The notes below the pieces were generated by a model that made no database searches, had not been told where the DNA came from, and worked only from the letters and a program-made list of their open reading frames with translations. From Limonium bicolor (Eukaryota; Streptophyta; Magnoliopsida; Caryophyllales; Plumbaginaceae), in contig CM041780.1 in assembly GCA_023374045.1 (NCBI GenBank), positions 39,199,030 through 39,263,029 on the forward strand: 64,000 bases of DNA, given 5' to 3'. Shown here piece by piece: positions 1 through 10,951 of the stretch. The translations under genes and the position numbers were made by a program. Within the stretch, counting starts at the first letter, position 1, and every line of letters starts with the position of its first letter.

Positions 1-1294
1 TTCAAATGGAGGAGTTTCATTTTCATGGGTTTTGGGCATTTGAAGAGTAAACCACATCTTTTTGGAGCTTGGAGTCTCCTTGTTGGTTTAAGGTAAGAAA
101 AACCACAAAATTCCATCATTTCCTTTACTCTTTGGTGGCCGGTTTGTAACTCCCCAATTTTCCCTTGTTTTTCCTTCCTTGAATGAGCCACGTTCAAGCT
201 TCAAAAGCTCATGGGGAGTCATCTTTGATTCATGACCAAAAGGCCATCCTAAAGTTTCAAGGTAAATCTCAATTTTGTGCCTTAAGCACTTTCCTTGCCT
301 CTTAGCTTAATTAACAAGCTTAGGTGAATTGAATTGTGTCTAAACCCCCATTTCGGTATTGACTTGGAGGTTGTTAAGGGTATTGACCAATTTGACCGAA
401 AATCAAGAGAGGAGAAAGAAGGAGAGCAAAGGAGGAATATGTGAACATTTAAGGTAAGAAACTTATCTTAGTGTGGTCCTATAGTTTTAGGATTTGGGAA
501 GGGTTAATGAATAAATGAACCCCACTTGAGTTGTGGTAGCAATGTGCTTGTACAAAATAATGCAAGTGAGAAAACATTGTGAATTTAGTGTTTGATTAAG
601 TGTTATGCATTTTATGAATTATGCATTGTATTGTATTTGTAGAGTTGATGAGTATTGGTGAACTTGTATGTGCTGGTAGAACCCATGATGGGTTTGGTTA
701 GTTTTAGGTTGAATAATGTGATGAGAAGAGTTTTGGACAATGCTTGAGAAGTAGCCAAGCTATGGCAAAATTTGTGTAGAAATCTAAGTGAATTAAGTGT
801 TGGTTTGGGTGGTGAATAGCCTAGGAGTGGCTAGGTATGTATGAAGAGTGATTGGAGTTAGTAAACCACTTTGGGGATGCTTGTGATAATATAGAAGATT
901 GGTGCAAAATCGGTAGCAAATAGATTGTTTAAATGCTTGAGGAGTTTCTAGAAAACAAAGGAGATTTAAGGCTTTAAGAGTGAGTTTCGGAACTTGGTAT
1001 GAGGTGTGCATTATCTTGGAAGATATGGAATGGTCAAAAAGAAAGAGAGCATAATGCAAAGTGTTGAGGAGAAGTTAGAAGTGCACAAGTGTGCATTAGT
1101 GGAAAATGAGAATGAAAAATGTGAGAGATTGAGCAAGAACTTTAGCAAGGAATAAACCTATGTTTTGAAGAAGTTTAGAGCATGTTTTATGATGGTTAAA
1201 CATGTGGAAAACTTATGGAATGATTAGGAAATGATTAGAGGTGATTTAGGGGTTTAAAAGTGGTGAAAAACTGCAAATTTTGACAGTTCCAGAG

Positions 1295-1480
1295 GTTATC
1301 CGGGTTTGTAATCGGAACACAAACCCGGAACATAGCAAAAATATGGCAGAAGGTCATCCCAGGGGATGGTCCGGGTTTGTAAACCCGGACACAAACCCGG
1401 AACACATGAAAAATACGACAGAAAGTGATTCCAGTGTTTGGTCCGGGTTTGTAACCCCGGACACAAACCCGGACCAGGCC
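1295..1480 (+). repeat. 72-bp period hairpin array of E1
   Basis: Three units have cores starting at 1300, 1371 and 1443, a spacing of 71 and 72 bp. The middle core contains CCGGGTTTGTAAACCCGG, a perfect 8-bp stem with a 2-nt loop, and then a second AAACCCGG arm. CCGGGTTTGT can therefore pair with either downstream arm, giving two mutually exclusive hairpins. The spacers between cores are less conserved. Confidence 0.9.
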
Positions 1481-2730
1481 AGAAATGTAACAGAATGTGT
1501 TTTCTTGCATTCTAATGATGGGGAATTGAATGGTAATGATAATATAAGGTAGTTAGGACATGAACAATGATGTTTAAAGGTCATTAGGAGTGTAAACAAG
1601 TTTGATAAGTGAATGAGGAAGTTGTGAGTTTAAGAACACATGAGTAAAACTAAGTTAAACGGGATAACGGGGTTAAGTACGGGAGTATTAGTTTTACATA
1701 CCGTAATGCTTTGGTGTTAATAAAACATTTGAATGATATCAGTGGATCGTGTGTGGACCAAGCATGGTGAGATGACACGGTAAAAGTAAAAACCCCGGTG
1801 AAAGGTATGATTTTCTCATGCCCCGTATGCTAACCGAGTTACTCTGATTTGTGTGTTTGGGTGCCGGCTTAATCAAGATTAAAGCATGAAAATAATCCCT
1901 TGTTTGATTATGTATGCCTTGTTGTATGTTGTATGAGTTAACATACTTGTATGCCGGTGTGGTCTAACATAGTGCATAGACCGACTCATAGTGAGTATTG
2001 ATTGACTAGAAACCCGTAGAACGGGTAGTCTCATAAACAATGGTAATATGCAAACACACACAAGCTATCGATTAAAGTATAACGATAACGCAAACATATG
2101 AACTCCCTAGAACGTGAGGAGATGTACGGGTTGAGTAAATACCCGATAACGGTTAGAAAACCTTATTGAAACAATCCACGGAATAAATATGAGTGGAGAG
2201 ATAAATGAACCTCCATCGAGAGGATTGAAGTTAGTCCAATAATGTGAACTTATAAGAAAGGTAAAAGAGACCCAAGGGACTATGTAACTCCCTTGAGACA
2301 TGGTCGACCTCCTATATGAGGATTTTACCCGGTATAAGAAAATATCCGAATGTACAAGCATATGATTGTGAGGGTAACCCTTAAACCTAAGATTACCCGA
2401 ATTTAAGTAAAGTTCCCAAAGTCATTAGAAACATCGAGAATGATGCTTCTAGACTAATATACATGATATTATTATAACTCCGAGAGAGGAGTGTATGGGA
2501 ACGAGAGTAGTCCGAGAGTAGTCGGACCTAAGTAAAAGAGATAGGAACTAAGAGAGAGTTCCGTGAGCTAGTTGAACCTTCCCACCATGCTAGACCCAGA
2601 GTAGGGTCAAAACCGGGGAAGTAAGACTATGCTAGAGAGCCATGAGTTTTGGCCTAAGTATGTATTAAGAGTAACAAGCGTGACGTAGGAGACCTGTAGT
2701 GTCTCGGGAATCTACAAGAGCTTGAGTATA

Positions 2731-2860
2731 AATAACCCAAGAGTATGGGTGAGATAATGAGAATAAGTAACCCGAGAGTGTGGGTGAGTATAGTACGAGT
2801 AGCCCAAGAGAATGGGTGTGTATATGAATAAGTAACCCGAGAGAGCGGGTGAGGTATTGA
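2731..2860 (+). repeat. Short hairpin array (ACCC/GGGT), four units
   Basis: Four units with cores near 2736, 2771, 2803 and 2837 (spacing 32-35 bp) each have CCC and GGG arms around GAGAG-type loops, for example ACCCGAGAGTGTGGGT. At the collinear place E6 and E9 carry one perfect hairpin instead, CCACCCG/CGGGTGG, at about 13410 and 44180. Confidence 0.75.
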
Positions 2861-3375
2861 ATAAGTAAACAAGGCATAGTGAGGAATAACCCTCAATGCC
2901 TAAGAGTAACCAGTTACCACTAACAACATTGTTATGTTAGTTAGGAATCGTGTTCCGTGATTGGATGTAGATTCCTTGTGTAATATACATATATATTGTA
3001 TTGCCATGATGCATGTTGTTTGATTAAAATGAACTCCATGTATATCCGACCCAAAGTAGTCGGCGTACCGCGGTTAGCACGCGGTATATGCGAATTTCAT
3101 ATTCAGCGTAAGCTGACCCCCTAGGGGGAACGTTTTTAGTGTGCAGGTACTTGAAGCTGACCACCGTTCGAGAGAGTAGGACGGGGACTGCTATGAAGCA
3201 TGGGTAGTTAGATAGTAATTACTAATGCATTTGAAAGAGGTGTAAGTCCGAGTATGTTATCGGCATCCGTATATTGTAGACTCGGTATAGTAAAGAAAGG
3301 AATTGAGTATTGTGTTGTATGAAGTACTCGGTTGTTCCAGTCCATCAGACCGTTACTGTGTGTGAGATAGGCCTG

Positions 3376-3397
3376 GTTAGCCATATGGGTGGCTAAC
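3376..3397 (+). promoter_or_regulatory. U5 hairpin with TATGGG loop (E1)
   Basis: GTTAGCCA (3376-3383) and TGGCTAAC (3390-3397) form a perfect 8-bp stem around loop TATGGG. It lies about 105 bp before the LTR end. The same hairpin with altered but still pairing stems is found in E3, E5, E6 and E9. The role is unknown; its nearness to the primer site suggests reverse transcription or RNA packaging (inference). Confidence 0.7.
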
Positions 3398-3501
3398 GGC
3401 GTTGTTTCACCCCTCGTTGTAATTAGAGTTCCGCTGCGTGAGTAAGAGTATTTGGTGACAATTTGAGAGGTAATGACGAGCTTAACGGTTGGGGTGTTAC
3501 A

Positions 3502-4740
3502 CCGGTTCCCTGCAATTATCTTAAGGTCGTCACACGTAAACATTTAGCATACAAGCCGATAATAACTTGGTAACACGCAGGGTACATGAGTCCATACTGT
3601 TCACTGAAGTAGTAGGTCGTCTAATTTCTGACTGTCGCTTCGCCTGCCGTCCCGACTATCCTGTTCCTATAATCGGATCAACCGAGAGTGTTAATTATTT
3701 ACTACTCTTGTTTAGTCGGTTCTCGTACATTTCTCTCGTATAACGTTTCTTGTATACGTTTTTCCTTTTTAATTACAACTTGCCAATTATATATATATAT
3801 AAATATGTGTTCTTATAATTCCAATTGTTACTTATAATATATTACTCCTCTTATTATATATTATAATTCAATATATATTCATATATATATATGTATATAT
3901 ATACACTTACAATTGTTTATATGGTATGTTTTATTCTTCCAAATGTCATATAATTATCACATTAAACCTTATGTTATTTTTCTGTTATGTCACACATACA
4001 CATGCCCTTATACATCAATATTTCATTTATTACACTATCACTGCAAATATAATCAAAAGTGTTACAATTAAATACCTTAACACTTGTATAACCTATGGTT
4101 TTCATTTCATACTTATATATTCCAAAATTCCAATTCCAACTCATTCAAACACTCCAAATTTAACCTCAACAAATTTTAGTAATCTACCTGCAGATCACAC
4201 CCCATATTTCTGGCTTTCAAACTATATTTCTCATATTTATGTTTTGACCCCTAAAGTTTTACAACTTTTAAAATCATGTCATAAATCTTTTTTAACCTAC
4301 AGTTTTACTCTTATAATTTTCTAACTTCCAACACAACCTTAATTTCCAACTATTACAGAATAGACCCACTCAAATTCGATTTTTACAATAATTTTCCCAT
4401 ATTTACATTTTCATCCCATAATGTTTATAATCTTTACAATTATACTATATTTCTTATTAAATTTCATTTCTCTTCATTTATTCCTCCAACTTGGTCAAAA
4501 CGTTGACCTAACCTATATTTGACCTTTATTTCCTCATTAACACCTAGAACTCTTCATACTTACGATTTTGGCCCAATATTTCCTGAAAATTACAATTTGA
4601 AACCAAAACTTCTTAAAATTATATTTTTTCCATTTCTTTCCAACCAAACAACCCACTCTCGACCTATTTATGTTCTTAGTCCTACAGCTTTATTTTAATT
4701 ACATTTTACAACCTCTCTTTAGCCCAAAGTTTATTATATC
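3502..4740 (-). mobile_element. E2: degraded LTR fragment, left segment
   Basis: This is host sequence between E1 and E3. Its first 250 bp match an internal part of E3 around 6030-6250, including GCATACAAGCCG, so it is an older giant-LTR fragment in minus orientation starting in mid-LTR. It contains an AT-rich run with ATATAT repeats at about 3785-3910. The rest is AT-rich and non-coding. It continues after E3 at 9197. Confidence 0.65.
4736..4740. repeat. Target site duplication ATATC, left of E3
   Basis: ATATC directly before TGTAACACCCC is repeated at 9192-9196 directly after GGGGTATTTCA, which proves that E3 is a bounded insertion. Confidence 0.9.
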
Positions 4741-4832
4741 TGTAACACCCCAACTAAAACAACATACTTAACAACAATTTGCAGTGGAAAAACACAACTC
4801 AACATTCACTTAATTCATTGGTGTTACACGCC

Positions 4833-4854
4833 GTTAACCACCCACGTGGCTAAC
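4833..4854 (-). promoter_or_regulatory. U5 hairpin of E3
   Basis: On the sense (minus) strand GTTAGCCA pairs with TGGTTAAC around loop CGTGGG, using one G-U wobble. On the plus strand the same position would be a mismatch, so any conservation acts on the sense RNA. The loop and stem also contain a CCACGTGG G-box-like palindrome, an alternative DNA-level reading. Confidence 0.65.
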
Positions 4855-6530
4855 AAGGCTAATACTTATACATTGTATCGGTATGATGGACCAGATTCCC
4901 GAGCACTTACACATTACAATCCCGTTCCATTCCTAAACAATCAATTACATTCATATTCCAACTGCACCGAGTATTTACAAACTAATGCCGATAACATTTT
5001 CTGTCTTACTACTCCTATAATTCATAGACAATTTAATAACTACCCATGTATAAACAACCACCCCGTCCTACTCTCGAACGGCTGCCAGCTCCATTGTACC
5101 TGAAAGGAAAAAGGGTGGCCCCCAAGGGGCTCAACACCTTTGCTGGTATGGTAATCGTGCAGCCCGCATGCTACCGGGCCACACACAACTAATTGTCGTC
5201 TAAGCATGCAGTTGATTATATTTAAATCATGCATATAGAACCATAAACACATAACACATTAACATACATACAACACCCCTAAGCATAGCAGTACTCATTG
5301 CATAGCAACAACACAGACATAACATATAGGAACGAATCCCTTGAAGGAAACGATCCAATCATTAGTTAGCCAAACTTGATAAGCCTAGAGAATGATTTCA
5401 GTCTCATGTTAAGCTCGTTACATAATAACTTACTTGAATGTGTCGGTCTTATTATAGAACTGATCACACCATACGTAACCCGTTCCCGTTCTATTTTCAA
5501 ACGTTAACTCTTCCCAAAGGTGCGTTGGGTATAGTGACCCAAACACACCTTATACATAATCCCCCTAGCCCGAACAAAAGTCAGGTAAGTAAGCCTCTTA
5601 TTAGGCTTATGGGTGATTGTAATCCAAGAAGGAAAGATAACCATACCATAAAGAGGGTCGAATCTGATTTAGATATCGACTCCCGTACATACACACGCGA
5701 CCGGAACTACCGGATTCCTTACCCCCATAATATATATTAGTTAGAAGTTCCCTAATGGAACCTATCACATCACGACACCATATGGTGTTACAAACTTGGT
5801 TAAACACACAAGGGAGGTAAACACACTTACACACAATAACAACACACAACTAACACACGGATAGCCGTAGTTAGAATGTTCCCATATGTTGGGTCGTTAA
5901 ATCCGAATACCGATCTCTTATGTGATCCTAGAGTCGGTTAGCTATGGTTTAACACATATTCGAGGTTAAAAGGTATCGGAACTAAATACGCCACATAAAT
6001 AAATTACTGTAGAATCATTTCATGCTTATTCTTGCAAGGTGGTAAACACACAGAAAAACAGGTTGGCATACAAGCCGGTGTAATCCAGTAGAACACAGGT
6101 TACAAGAAAACCATACCTGTCACCTTGAGGTTGGCTAGCCTAATGTGACACCCTCTTAGTCCCGGCTGCCATTTCGACTAGTTCTCGTTCCTATAATTCA
6201 TTCAATCGAACGGTTAACTACCATTCTTACTTTCCGGTTAACTAATTACTTCACATAATTATGTTGTATACTTTCACACTTAAACTTATGATTGTTCACC
6301 CTTCGGAACGGTCTTTAATTCACCAAAAGCGCGGAAACAGCCGATAACAGCAACACCTAACAAGCCCCGGCAGGACAGGGCAGGGAGAACCGGAAACAGG
6401 GGGAAAAGCGGACGCAACGGAACCAGCGGAAGGCCGGAGAGAAGGAGCGGGTAAGCGGTAGGACCCGCTAAGGACATACCAAGAACCACGGAACAGGCGG
6501 AAAGGGGGGGAAAAAAAGGATAAGTGGCTC

Positions 6531-6790
6531 GACGACCTAGCAAGGTAGGTCTCAAGGTCGGTCGGAACCATAACACTTCCCGTTTGAATATTTTTACCCC
6601 GACCGACCTTGCCAAGGTCGGTCCTAAGGTTGGTCCAAGTCAGAAGACATCATCGGTTGAAAATTCTAGCCCGACTGACCTTGCCAAGGTTGGTCCTAAG
6701 GTAGGTTGAAGTCAGAAAGCTTCTTGGATGGGTTATTTTAGCCCGACCGACCTTGGCAAGGTCGGTCCTAAGGTAGGTCAAACCCAGAAC
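6531..6790 (-). repeat. 72-bp period hairpin array of E3
   Basis: Cores start at 6531 (degenerate), 6601, 6673 and 6745, spaced 70, 72 and 72 bp. The best core is CCGACCTTGCCAAGGTCGG, a 9-bp perfect stem around one base, followed by a further TAAGGTNGGT arm. The spacers resemble those of E9, so these two arrays are related. Confidence 0.9.
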
Positions 6791-8549
6791 CCATTTTTAC
6801 TACTCCATTTCAGCTCCAAACTTACCTTAATTCTCACACAATCCTTTCCTAACCATCCCACATGTTTTCTAACATGTTTAAACACCTTAAAACACTATTT
6901 AAACTCCTTTAATCATCCACCAAACTCATTTATTGATTCACTTCCAAATTTCTTAAACATGTACTCAAATTCTTACTAAATTCCTTAACACTTGAACTTA
7001 ACTTCTTACACTTCCCACATGTAAACTTTGCCTAACACCACAACCAACCAAAGTGTTTCCTTTCAACCATTTTAACTCCTAAGCATCATTATGCATCTTT
7101 ATCCCTTTACTCATAATTCTCAATATCACCATCTCTAGTTCACCTCCTTATTCTTTACAAGACATAACTTCTCCTTTGCTACCAACTTTTCACAAGTGTT
7201 AATACTTCTCATACCAAGACTTTGGTGTGTCTAAAACACCCATTTGAACTCTAAATCCTTCAAGACAATTCCTAAGTCATTTCAACACTCAAGAATACCT
7301 TAATTCATTTGCCTCCACCAATTTAAATCCTTAACAATCCCTAATATAATCTAGGTCACAACACTTCCTCAAAACACTTAAAAACTCTTGGTTTCTCAAC
7401 CAAATTTTACCATAGCTTCTCTAGTATACTCTTACACCCAAACACTTAGTTTTTCATCCTTAAACAAGCCAAGGACATTAACATCCTCAATGAAGGTTCT
7501 TTACACACAAACTACACCCAAACTACACTAAATCACAATATAGTGCATAAACTTAAATTTCTTGGCACTTAGGCCCTTAAATGACATGGCTCTTAGGCCC
7601 TTAAATTGCAATAATCTTAAACACTAAATTTCCCACATATATAAAGCTTTCAACCTGCAATTACACACATCAATCTCATAGCAATATAAATGCTCTTATA
7701 ATCCACCTTTTGATTGTTTTTCTAACACATATACCATTAGCCCTTTAGTCACAAGTTCATGAGCATGTTCATACATTTTTCCTAGGTTAATATAAACCAT
7801 ACATCAAGGTAAGCTCTAGGCTACGATTGGTATCCATCCATTACCATTTCCTTAAGGCATTAAACTACACTAAGGCAAGCAAATTACCTTATGTTTCAAG
7901 CCTTTCTCTTTTTCTCTTCATCAAGGTTTTCTTGACTGAAAATCGGCCAAGGAGTTTGTTCCCTTGCTAACCTTCTAATCAATGTTCATATAGACATAAT
8001 GAGTACAAAGTATTATACCTAGACTCATGGATTCATCCTTAGGTTACAAAAGAGTGCTTAATGCACTAAAATGAGGTGATTACCTTATGAGTTTGGAATG
8101 GACTTTGATAAGGAGTCAAGGCATGAATTCAACTAAGCTCTTGAAGATTGAATCAAGGCTAATACAATGAGTAAAGTAAGGCACTTCAAATGACAATTTT
8201 TGGCCAAGAACAAACATTGAAGAAAAGATGATTTTTCAAGCTTTTTCTTACCTTAAACCAAAGAGAGCATATACTAGCTCTTGAAACTGAATTTTCCTCT
8301 TAAAATGGAGCTCCTTCAATGGAGTCCAACTTTTTGTTGTGGAATTTTGGAAAGAGAGGATGGAAGGCCTTGACTCAACTAAGATAAATATGTGCTTAGT
8401 TTTTTATTTGGAGCAATATTGAACATTTGGTGAGCAAATGAAGTTGGAGAAGAGAGGTGTTGTAGAAAGAAAGGTTTTGGTTGAGAGAATGGAGGAAGAA
8501 GACGGTGGGAACAAGAGGGAATGAAAGAAAAGTGAGGAGAGAGGTAAAA

Positions 8550-8620
8550 TTGAAGATATTTATATTATAAAGCAAATAGTAACTTTACTTTATTTTCTTC
8601 TTCTTTCTTTAGTTGGCTGG
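8550..8620 (-). promoter_or_regulatory. Putative core promoter of E3 LTR
   Basis: The sense strand reads GCTTTATAATATAAATATC followed by a pyrimidine-rich stretch, like a plant TATA box plus Y patch. It lies about 630 bp from the LTR start, the same offset as a similar block in E7 (near 22500). If correct, U3 is only about 650 bp and nearly 3.8 kb of LTR is transcribed as R/U5. Confidence 0.4.
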
Positions 8621-9196
8621 CTTGTTATGGTGACTCATCACCTTCAAAACCGTCCCACTTCACTTATTTAGGATATATATGGCCTATTTTGACCATTGAC
8701 CACTTAAAGAAGTCATTTGACTCATTTTGGGTAGTATTTAGGTACTATTCATAATTAGTGCACATATTTGTGAAATTTTTGATTTTCCATTGATTTAGGC
8801 TTCCTAATGTGATACTAAGTAGTACACATATTGATTAAAGTGTAATGATGGGCATTTAGCCACTCAAAACCCATTTCCAAGACAATTTTTCAAAAATGTG
8901 CTTTAAGACTCCTTAATGCCCAATTTGTGTTTTAACTTGTTGTTGAGCTTGGTTTTCTTTAGTAATTGGTTTAACATGTCCATTAGCATGTTAATAAAGT
9001 CTTGGTAGGCTCTTTGGGTCCTAACCAAGTATATCCCAAGCTTAGAGCATGTTTTTGCTCAAGTTGCCTTAATGGTACTTAATTTTGTTTACTATGGTTT
9101 AAATTGCCTACTAACATTTCCAAGGCACTTATTGGCCTTTTAATACCATATATTAACATTTAAATAACATAATTAGGTTTGGGGTATTTCAATATC

Positions 9197-10055
9197 ATTA
9201 TATAAACTTTATAATTCATTTTAAGTCATTCTTTGTACTTAAATTCACCAAACATTTTCCAATCACTTCGATATTATTTCTAAGTCCCCAAAATGATTTA
9301 ATTCACCATTTAACCCTATATTTTCAGCACAAACCATTTTAATTTATAATATATGCTTTTATTGCATATTATTCTACAAAAACCTTATAAATGCAAGCCT
9401 AAACATTTGGCTATCATATAAACTTTAATATAAGCTCATAATACACCAAAATACATAAATGTTACAGATTAGCAACGACTTTTATTTATTATAACCCGTA
9501 TTTTTCCAAAATTCCATTTAACCCCTTTTAACTTAATGTTTTGTACATTAAACACCATATAACTTATCCAAATTTTGCAATACTATTTTAAGTTAATTCT
9601 TAGTCAATTTTGACCATTTTTATCTTAGGCACTCAGCCATGATTCCAACTCCAACAATGATCCACTTAATGACATAAAATCTAGCTTAACTTTGGGACTT
9701 ACCTCTTTATGCCCAAATAAAATTTTCCAACAATTTTCTCTCGGCCCTATATTCATTTAAGGATCTAAATTAAGTTCCTTGCTCAACCAAACAGATTAAT
9801 GAAGGTTTAAAGCACAAAGGACAAGGATTAGTTGCTTACTCTCTTTAGGTAGAATTTCTCTAAAATTCCTTAAACATTCGGCCAACCCTTTGAAATTTCT
9901 TGAAGTCCCTTTCAGCCATGTTTACAAGAAGAAAATGAAGATAAAGTTAGGGTCTTACGACACCTTAACACAAAGATAGAAAGATGTAAGGCTTTAAAGC
10001 ATAATGTGTGCATTAAGGAAGATGATTAACTTTAAGGCTTACACAATGGAGTTTA
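9197..10055 (-). mobile_element. E2: degraded LTR fragment, right segment
   Basis: This continues the fragment that E3 split. It is AT-rich and non-coding, with sense-strand splice-donor-like GAGGTAAG near 9702 as in the other giant LTRs, and text resembling E3 around 7800-8300. It ends where the TRIM array starts; GTTTA at 10051-10055 may be the TRIM target duplication, but the right-hand copy is missing. Confidence 0.6.
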
Positions 10056-10950
10056 TGTAACAGCCTAGTATCCCACTGTTGTGATATTGCCCACTCTAGC
10101 ACGCAGACCGCACGGTTTTGTTTTTAGGGTTTCCTACCTCCAAAAGGCCTCACAACAAGGAGAGGTATCCCCACCCATATAATGAGTGGTTTGTTCTCCC
10201 CTTCAATCGATGTGGGAGGTAAACCTCAAGGGTATTAAACTCCACCCCCTTAGGAGCTCAGCGCCCTCGCGGGCCATACCGGCACACCGACCTGGGTCTA
10301 GCTCTGATACCATCTGTGACAGCCCAGCCTAATCAGTTCACATGTGTGATATTGTCTGCTTTGGCATACAGGTCGCACGGATTTGTTCTTAGGGTTTCTA
10401 GCCGCTAAACATGTCAACCAGAGTGGCCCGCAGAAGCAGAAAGCCCTGCACATGGTGGATATTGTCCCGTAAGGGGTTTTGTTCTGGAGGGTTAACATAT
10501 ACACCTTTTCAAACGTGTCACACAAGGAAGAGGTATCCATGCACCTATAAGGCCCATTTTGTTCTCCTCTTCAACCGATGTGGGAGGAACACCACACCCG
10601 GTGTTACACTCTTTCCCCTTAGGGAGTCCAGTGCCCTCATAAGCTCATTAGCACACCGACCTGGGTTTGGCTCTGATACCAACTGTAACAGCCAGTATCA
10701 CTGTTGTGATATTCTCCGCTTTGGCACGTAGGGTGCACGGTTTTGTGCCCAGGGTTTCCTAGCCCCAAAAGGCCTCACAACAAAAAGAGGTATCCCCACC
10801 CATATAAGAAGTGGTTCGTTCTCCCCTCTAATCGATATGGGAGGTAAACCTCAAGGGTATCACACTCCACCCCCGTCCCTTAGGAGCCCAGCGCTCTTGC
10901 GGGCCACACCAGCACACCGACCTGGGTCTAGCTCTGATACCACTTTTTTT
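10056..10950 (-). mobile_element. E4: tandem TRIM array (LTR-int-LTR-int-LTR-int)
   Basis: Three short LTRs lie at 10056-10239 (184 bp), 10315-10608 (294 bp, diverged and longer) and 10684-10864 (181 bp). They are separated by internals of 75 bp (10240-10314) and 75 bp (10609-10683), then 10865-10950. On the minus strand each internal starts with primer site TGGTATCAGAGC (10301-10312, 10670-10681, 10931-10942). The first and third end in a purine tract GGGGGTGGAG; in the second it is altered. This is a TRIM (terminal-repeat retrotransposon in miniature), non-coding and dependent on other elements. I see no 5S-like block, so I do not call it Cassandra. Confidence 0.88.
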
Positions 10951-10951
10951 T
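10931..10951 (-). other. Primer-site junction joining TRIM E4 to giant LTR E5
   Basis: GCTCTGATACCA (10931-10942) ends the third TRIM internal. It is followed by CTTTTTTTT and TGTAACACC, the spacer and LTR start typical of the giant elements (compare 37165-37190 and 53357-53382), instead of a TRIM LTR. The junction is therefore exactly at the shared 12-nt primer site. Confidence 0.8.

Larger units (their letters stand above)
1..3501 (+). mobile_element. E1: giant LTR, right-hand 3.5 kb (left end outside window)
   Basis: The LTR ends with GGGGTGTTACA at 3491-3501, the terminus shared with E7. It is not followed by the tRNA-iMet primer site found after 5' LTRs, so it is either a 3' LTR or a solo LTR. 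CCGGT at 3502-3506 would be its target duplication, which cannot be tested because the left end is missing. Modules collinear with the other giant LTRs are: splice-donor-like sites with GT at 93, 262 and 454; a 72-bp hairpin array at 1295-1480; CCCCCTAGGGGG at 3117-3128; and a U5 hairpin at 3376-3397. In complete LTRs the first donor lies about 940 bp in, so the full LTR should be about 4.35 kb (inference). There is no coding capacity. Confidence 0.85.
4741..9191 (-). mobile_element. E3: complete solo LTR, 4451 bp, minus orientation
   Basis: It starts TGTAACACCCC and ends GGGGTATTTCA, the reverse of a TG...CA LTR, with 5-bp duplications ATATC on both sides. There is no internal domain or second LTR, so it is a solo LTR left by LTR-LTR recombination (established mechanism). 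Sense-strand modules are: TATA-like sequence near 8555-8575 with a pyrimidine-rich stretch downstream; splice-donor-like sites with the G of GT at 8251, 8093 and 7887; an acceptor TTGCAG/G at 7655; a hairpin array at 6531-6790; a CCCC/GGGG palindrome at 5118-5130; and a U5 hairpin at 4833-4854. No coding capacity is seen. Confidence 0.93.

Noticed and set aside
3926..4324. 132-codon plus frame in E2
   Set aside because: It lies in AT-rich degraded LTR, with biased composition, no domain and no matching frame in related LTRs.
10056..10950. Cassandra-type TRIM with 5S rRNA promoter
   Set aside because: I looked for the conserved 5S internal control region in the LTRs on both strands and did not see it; the array is called TRIM only.
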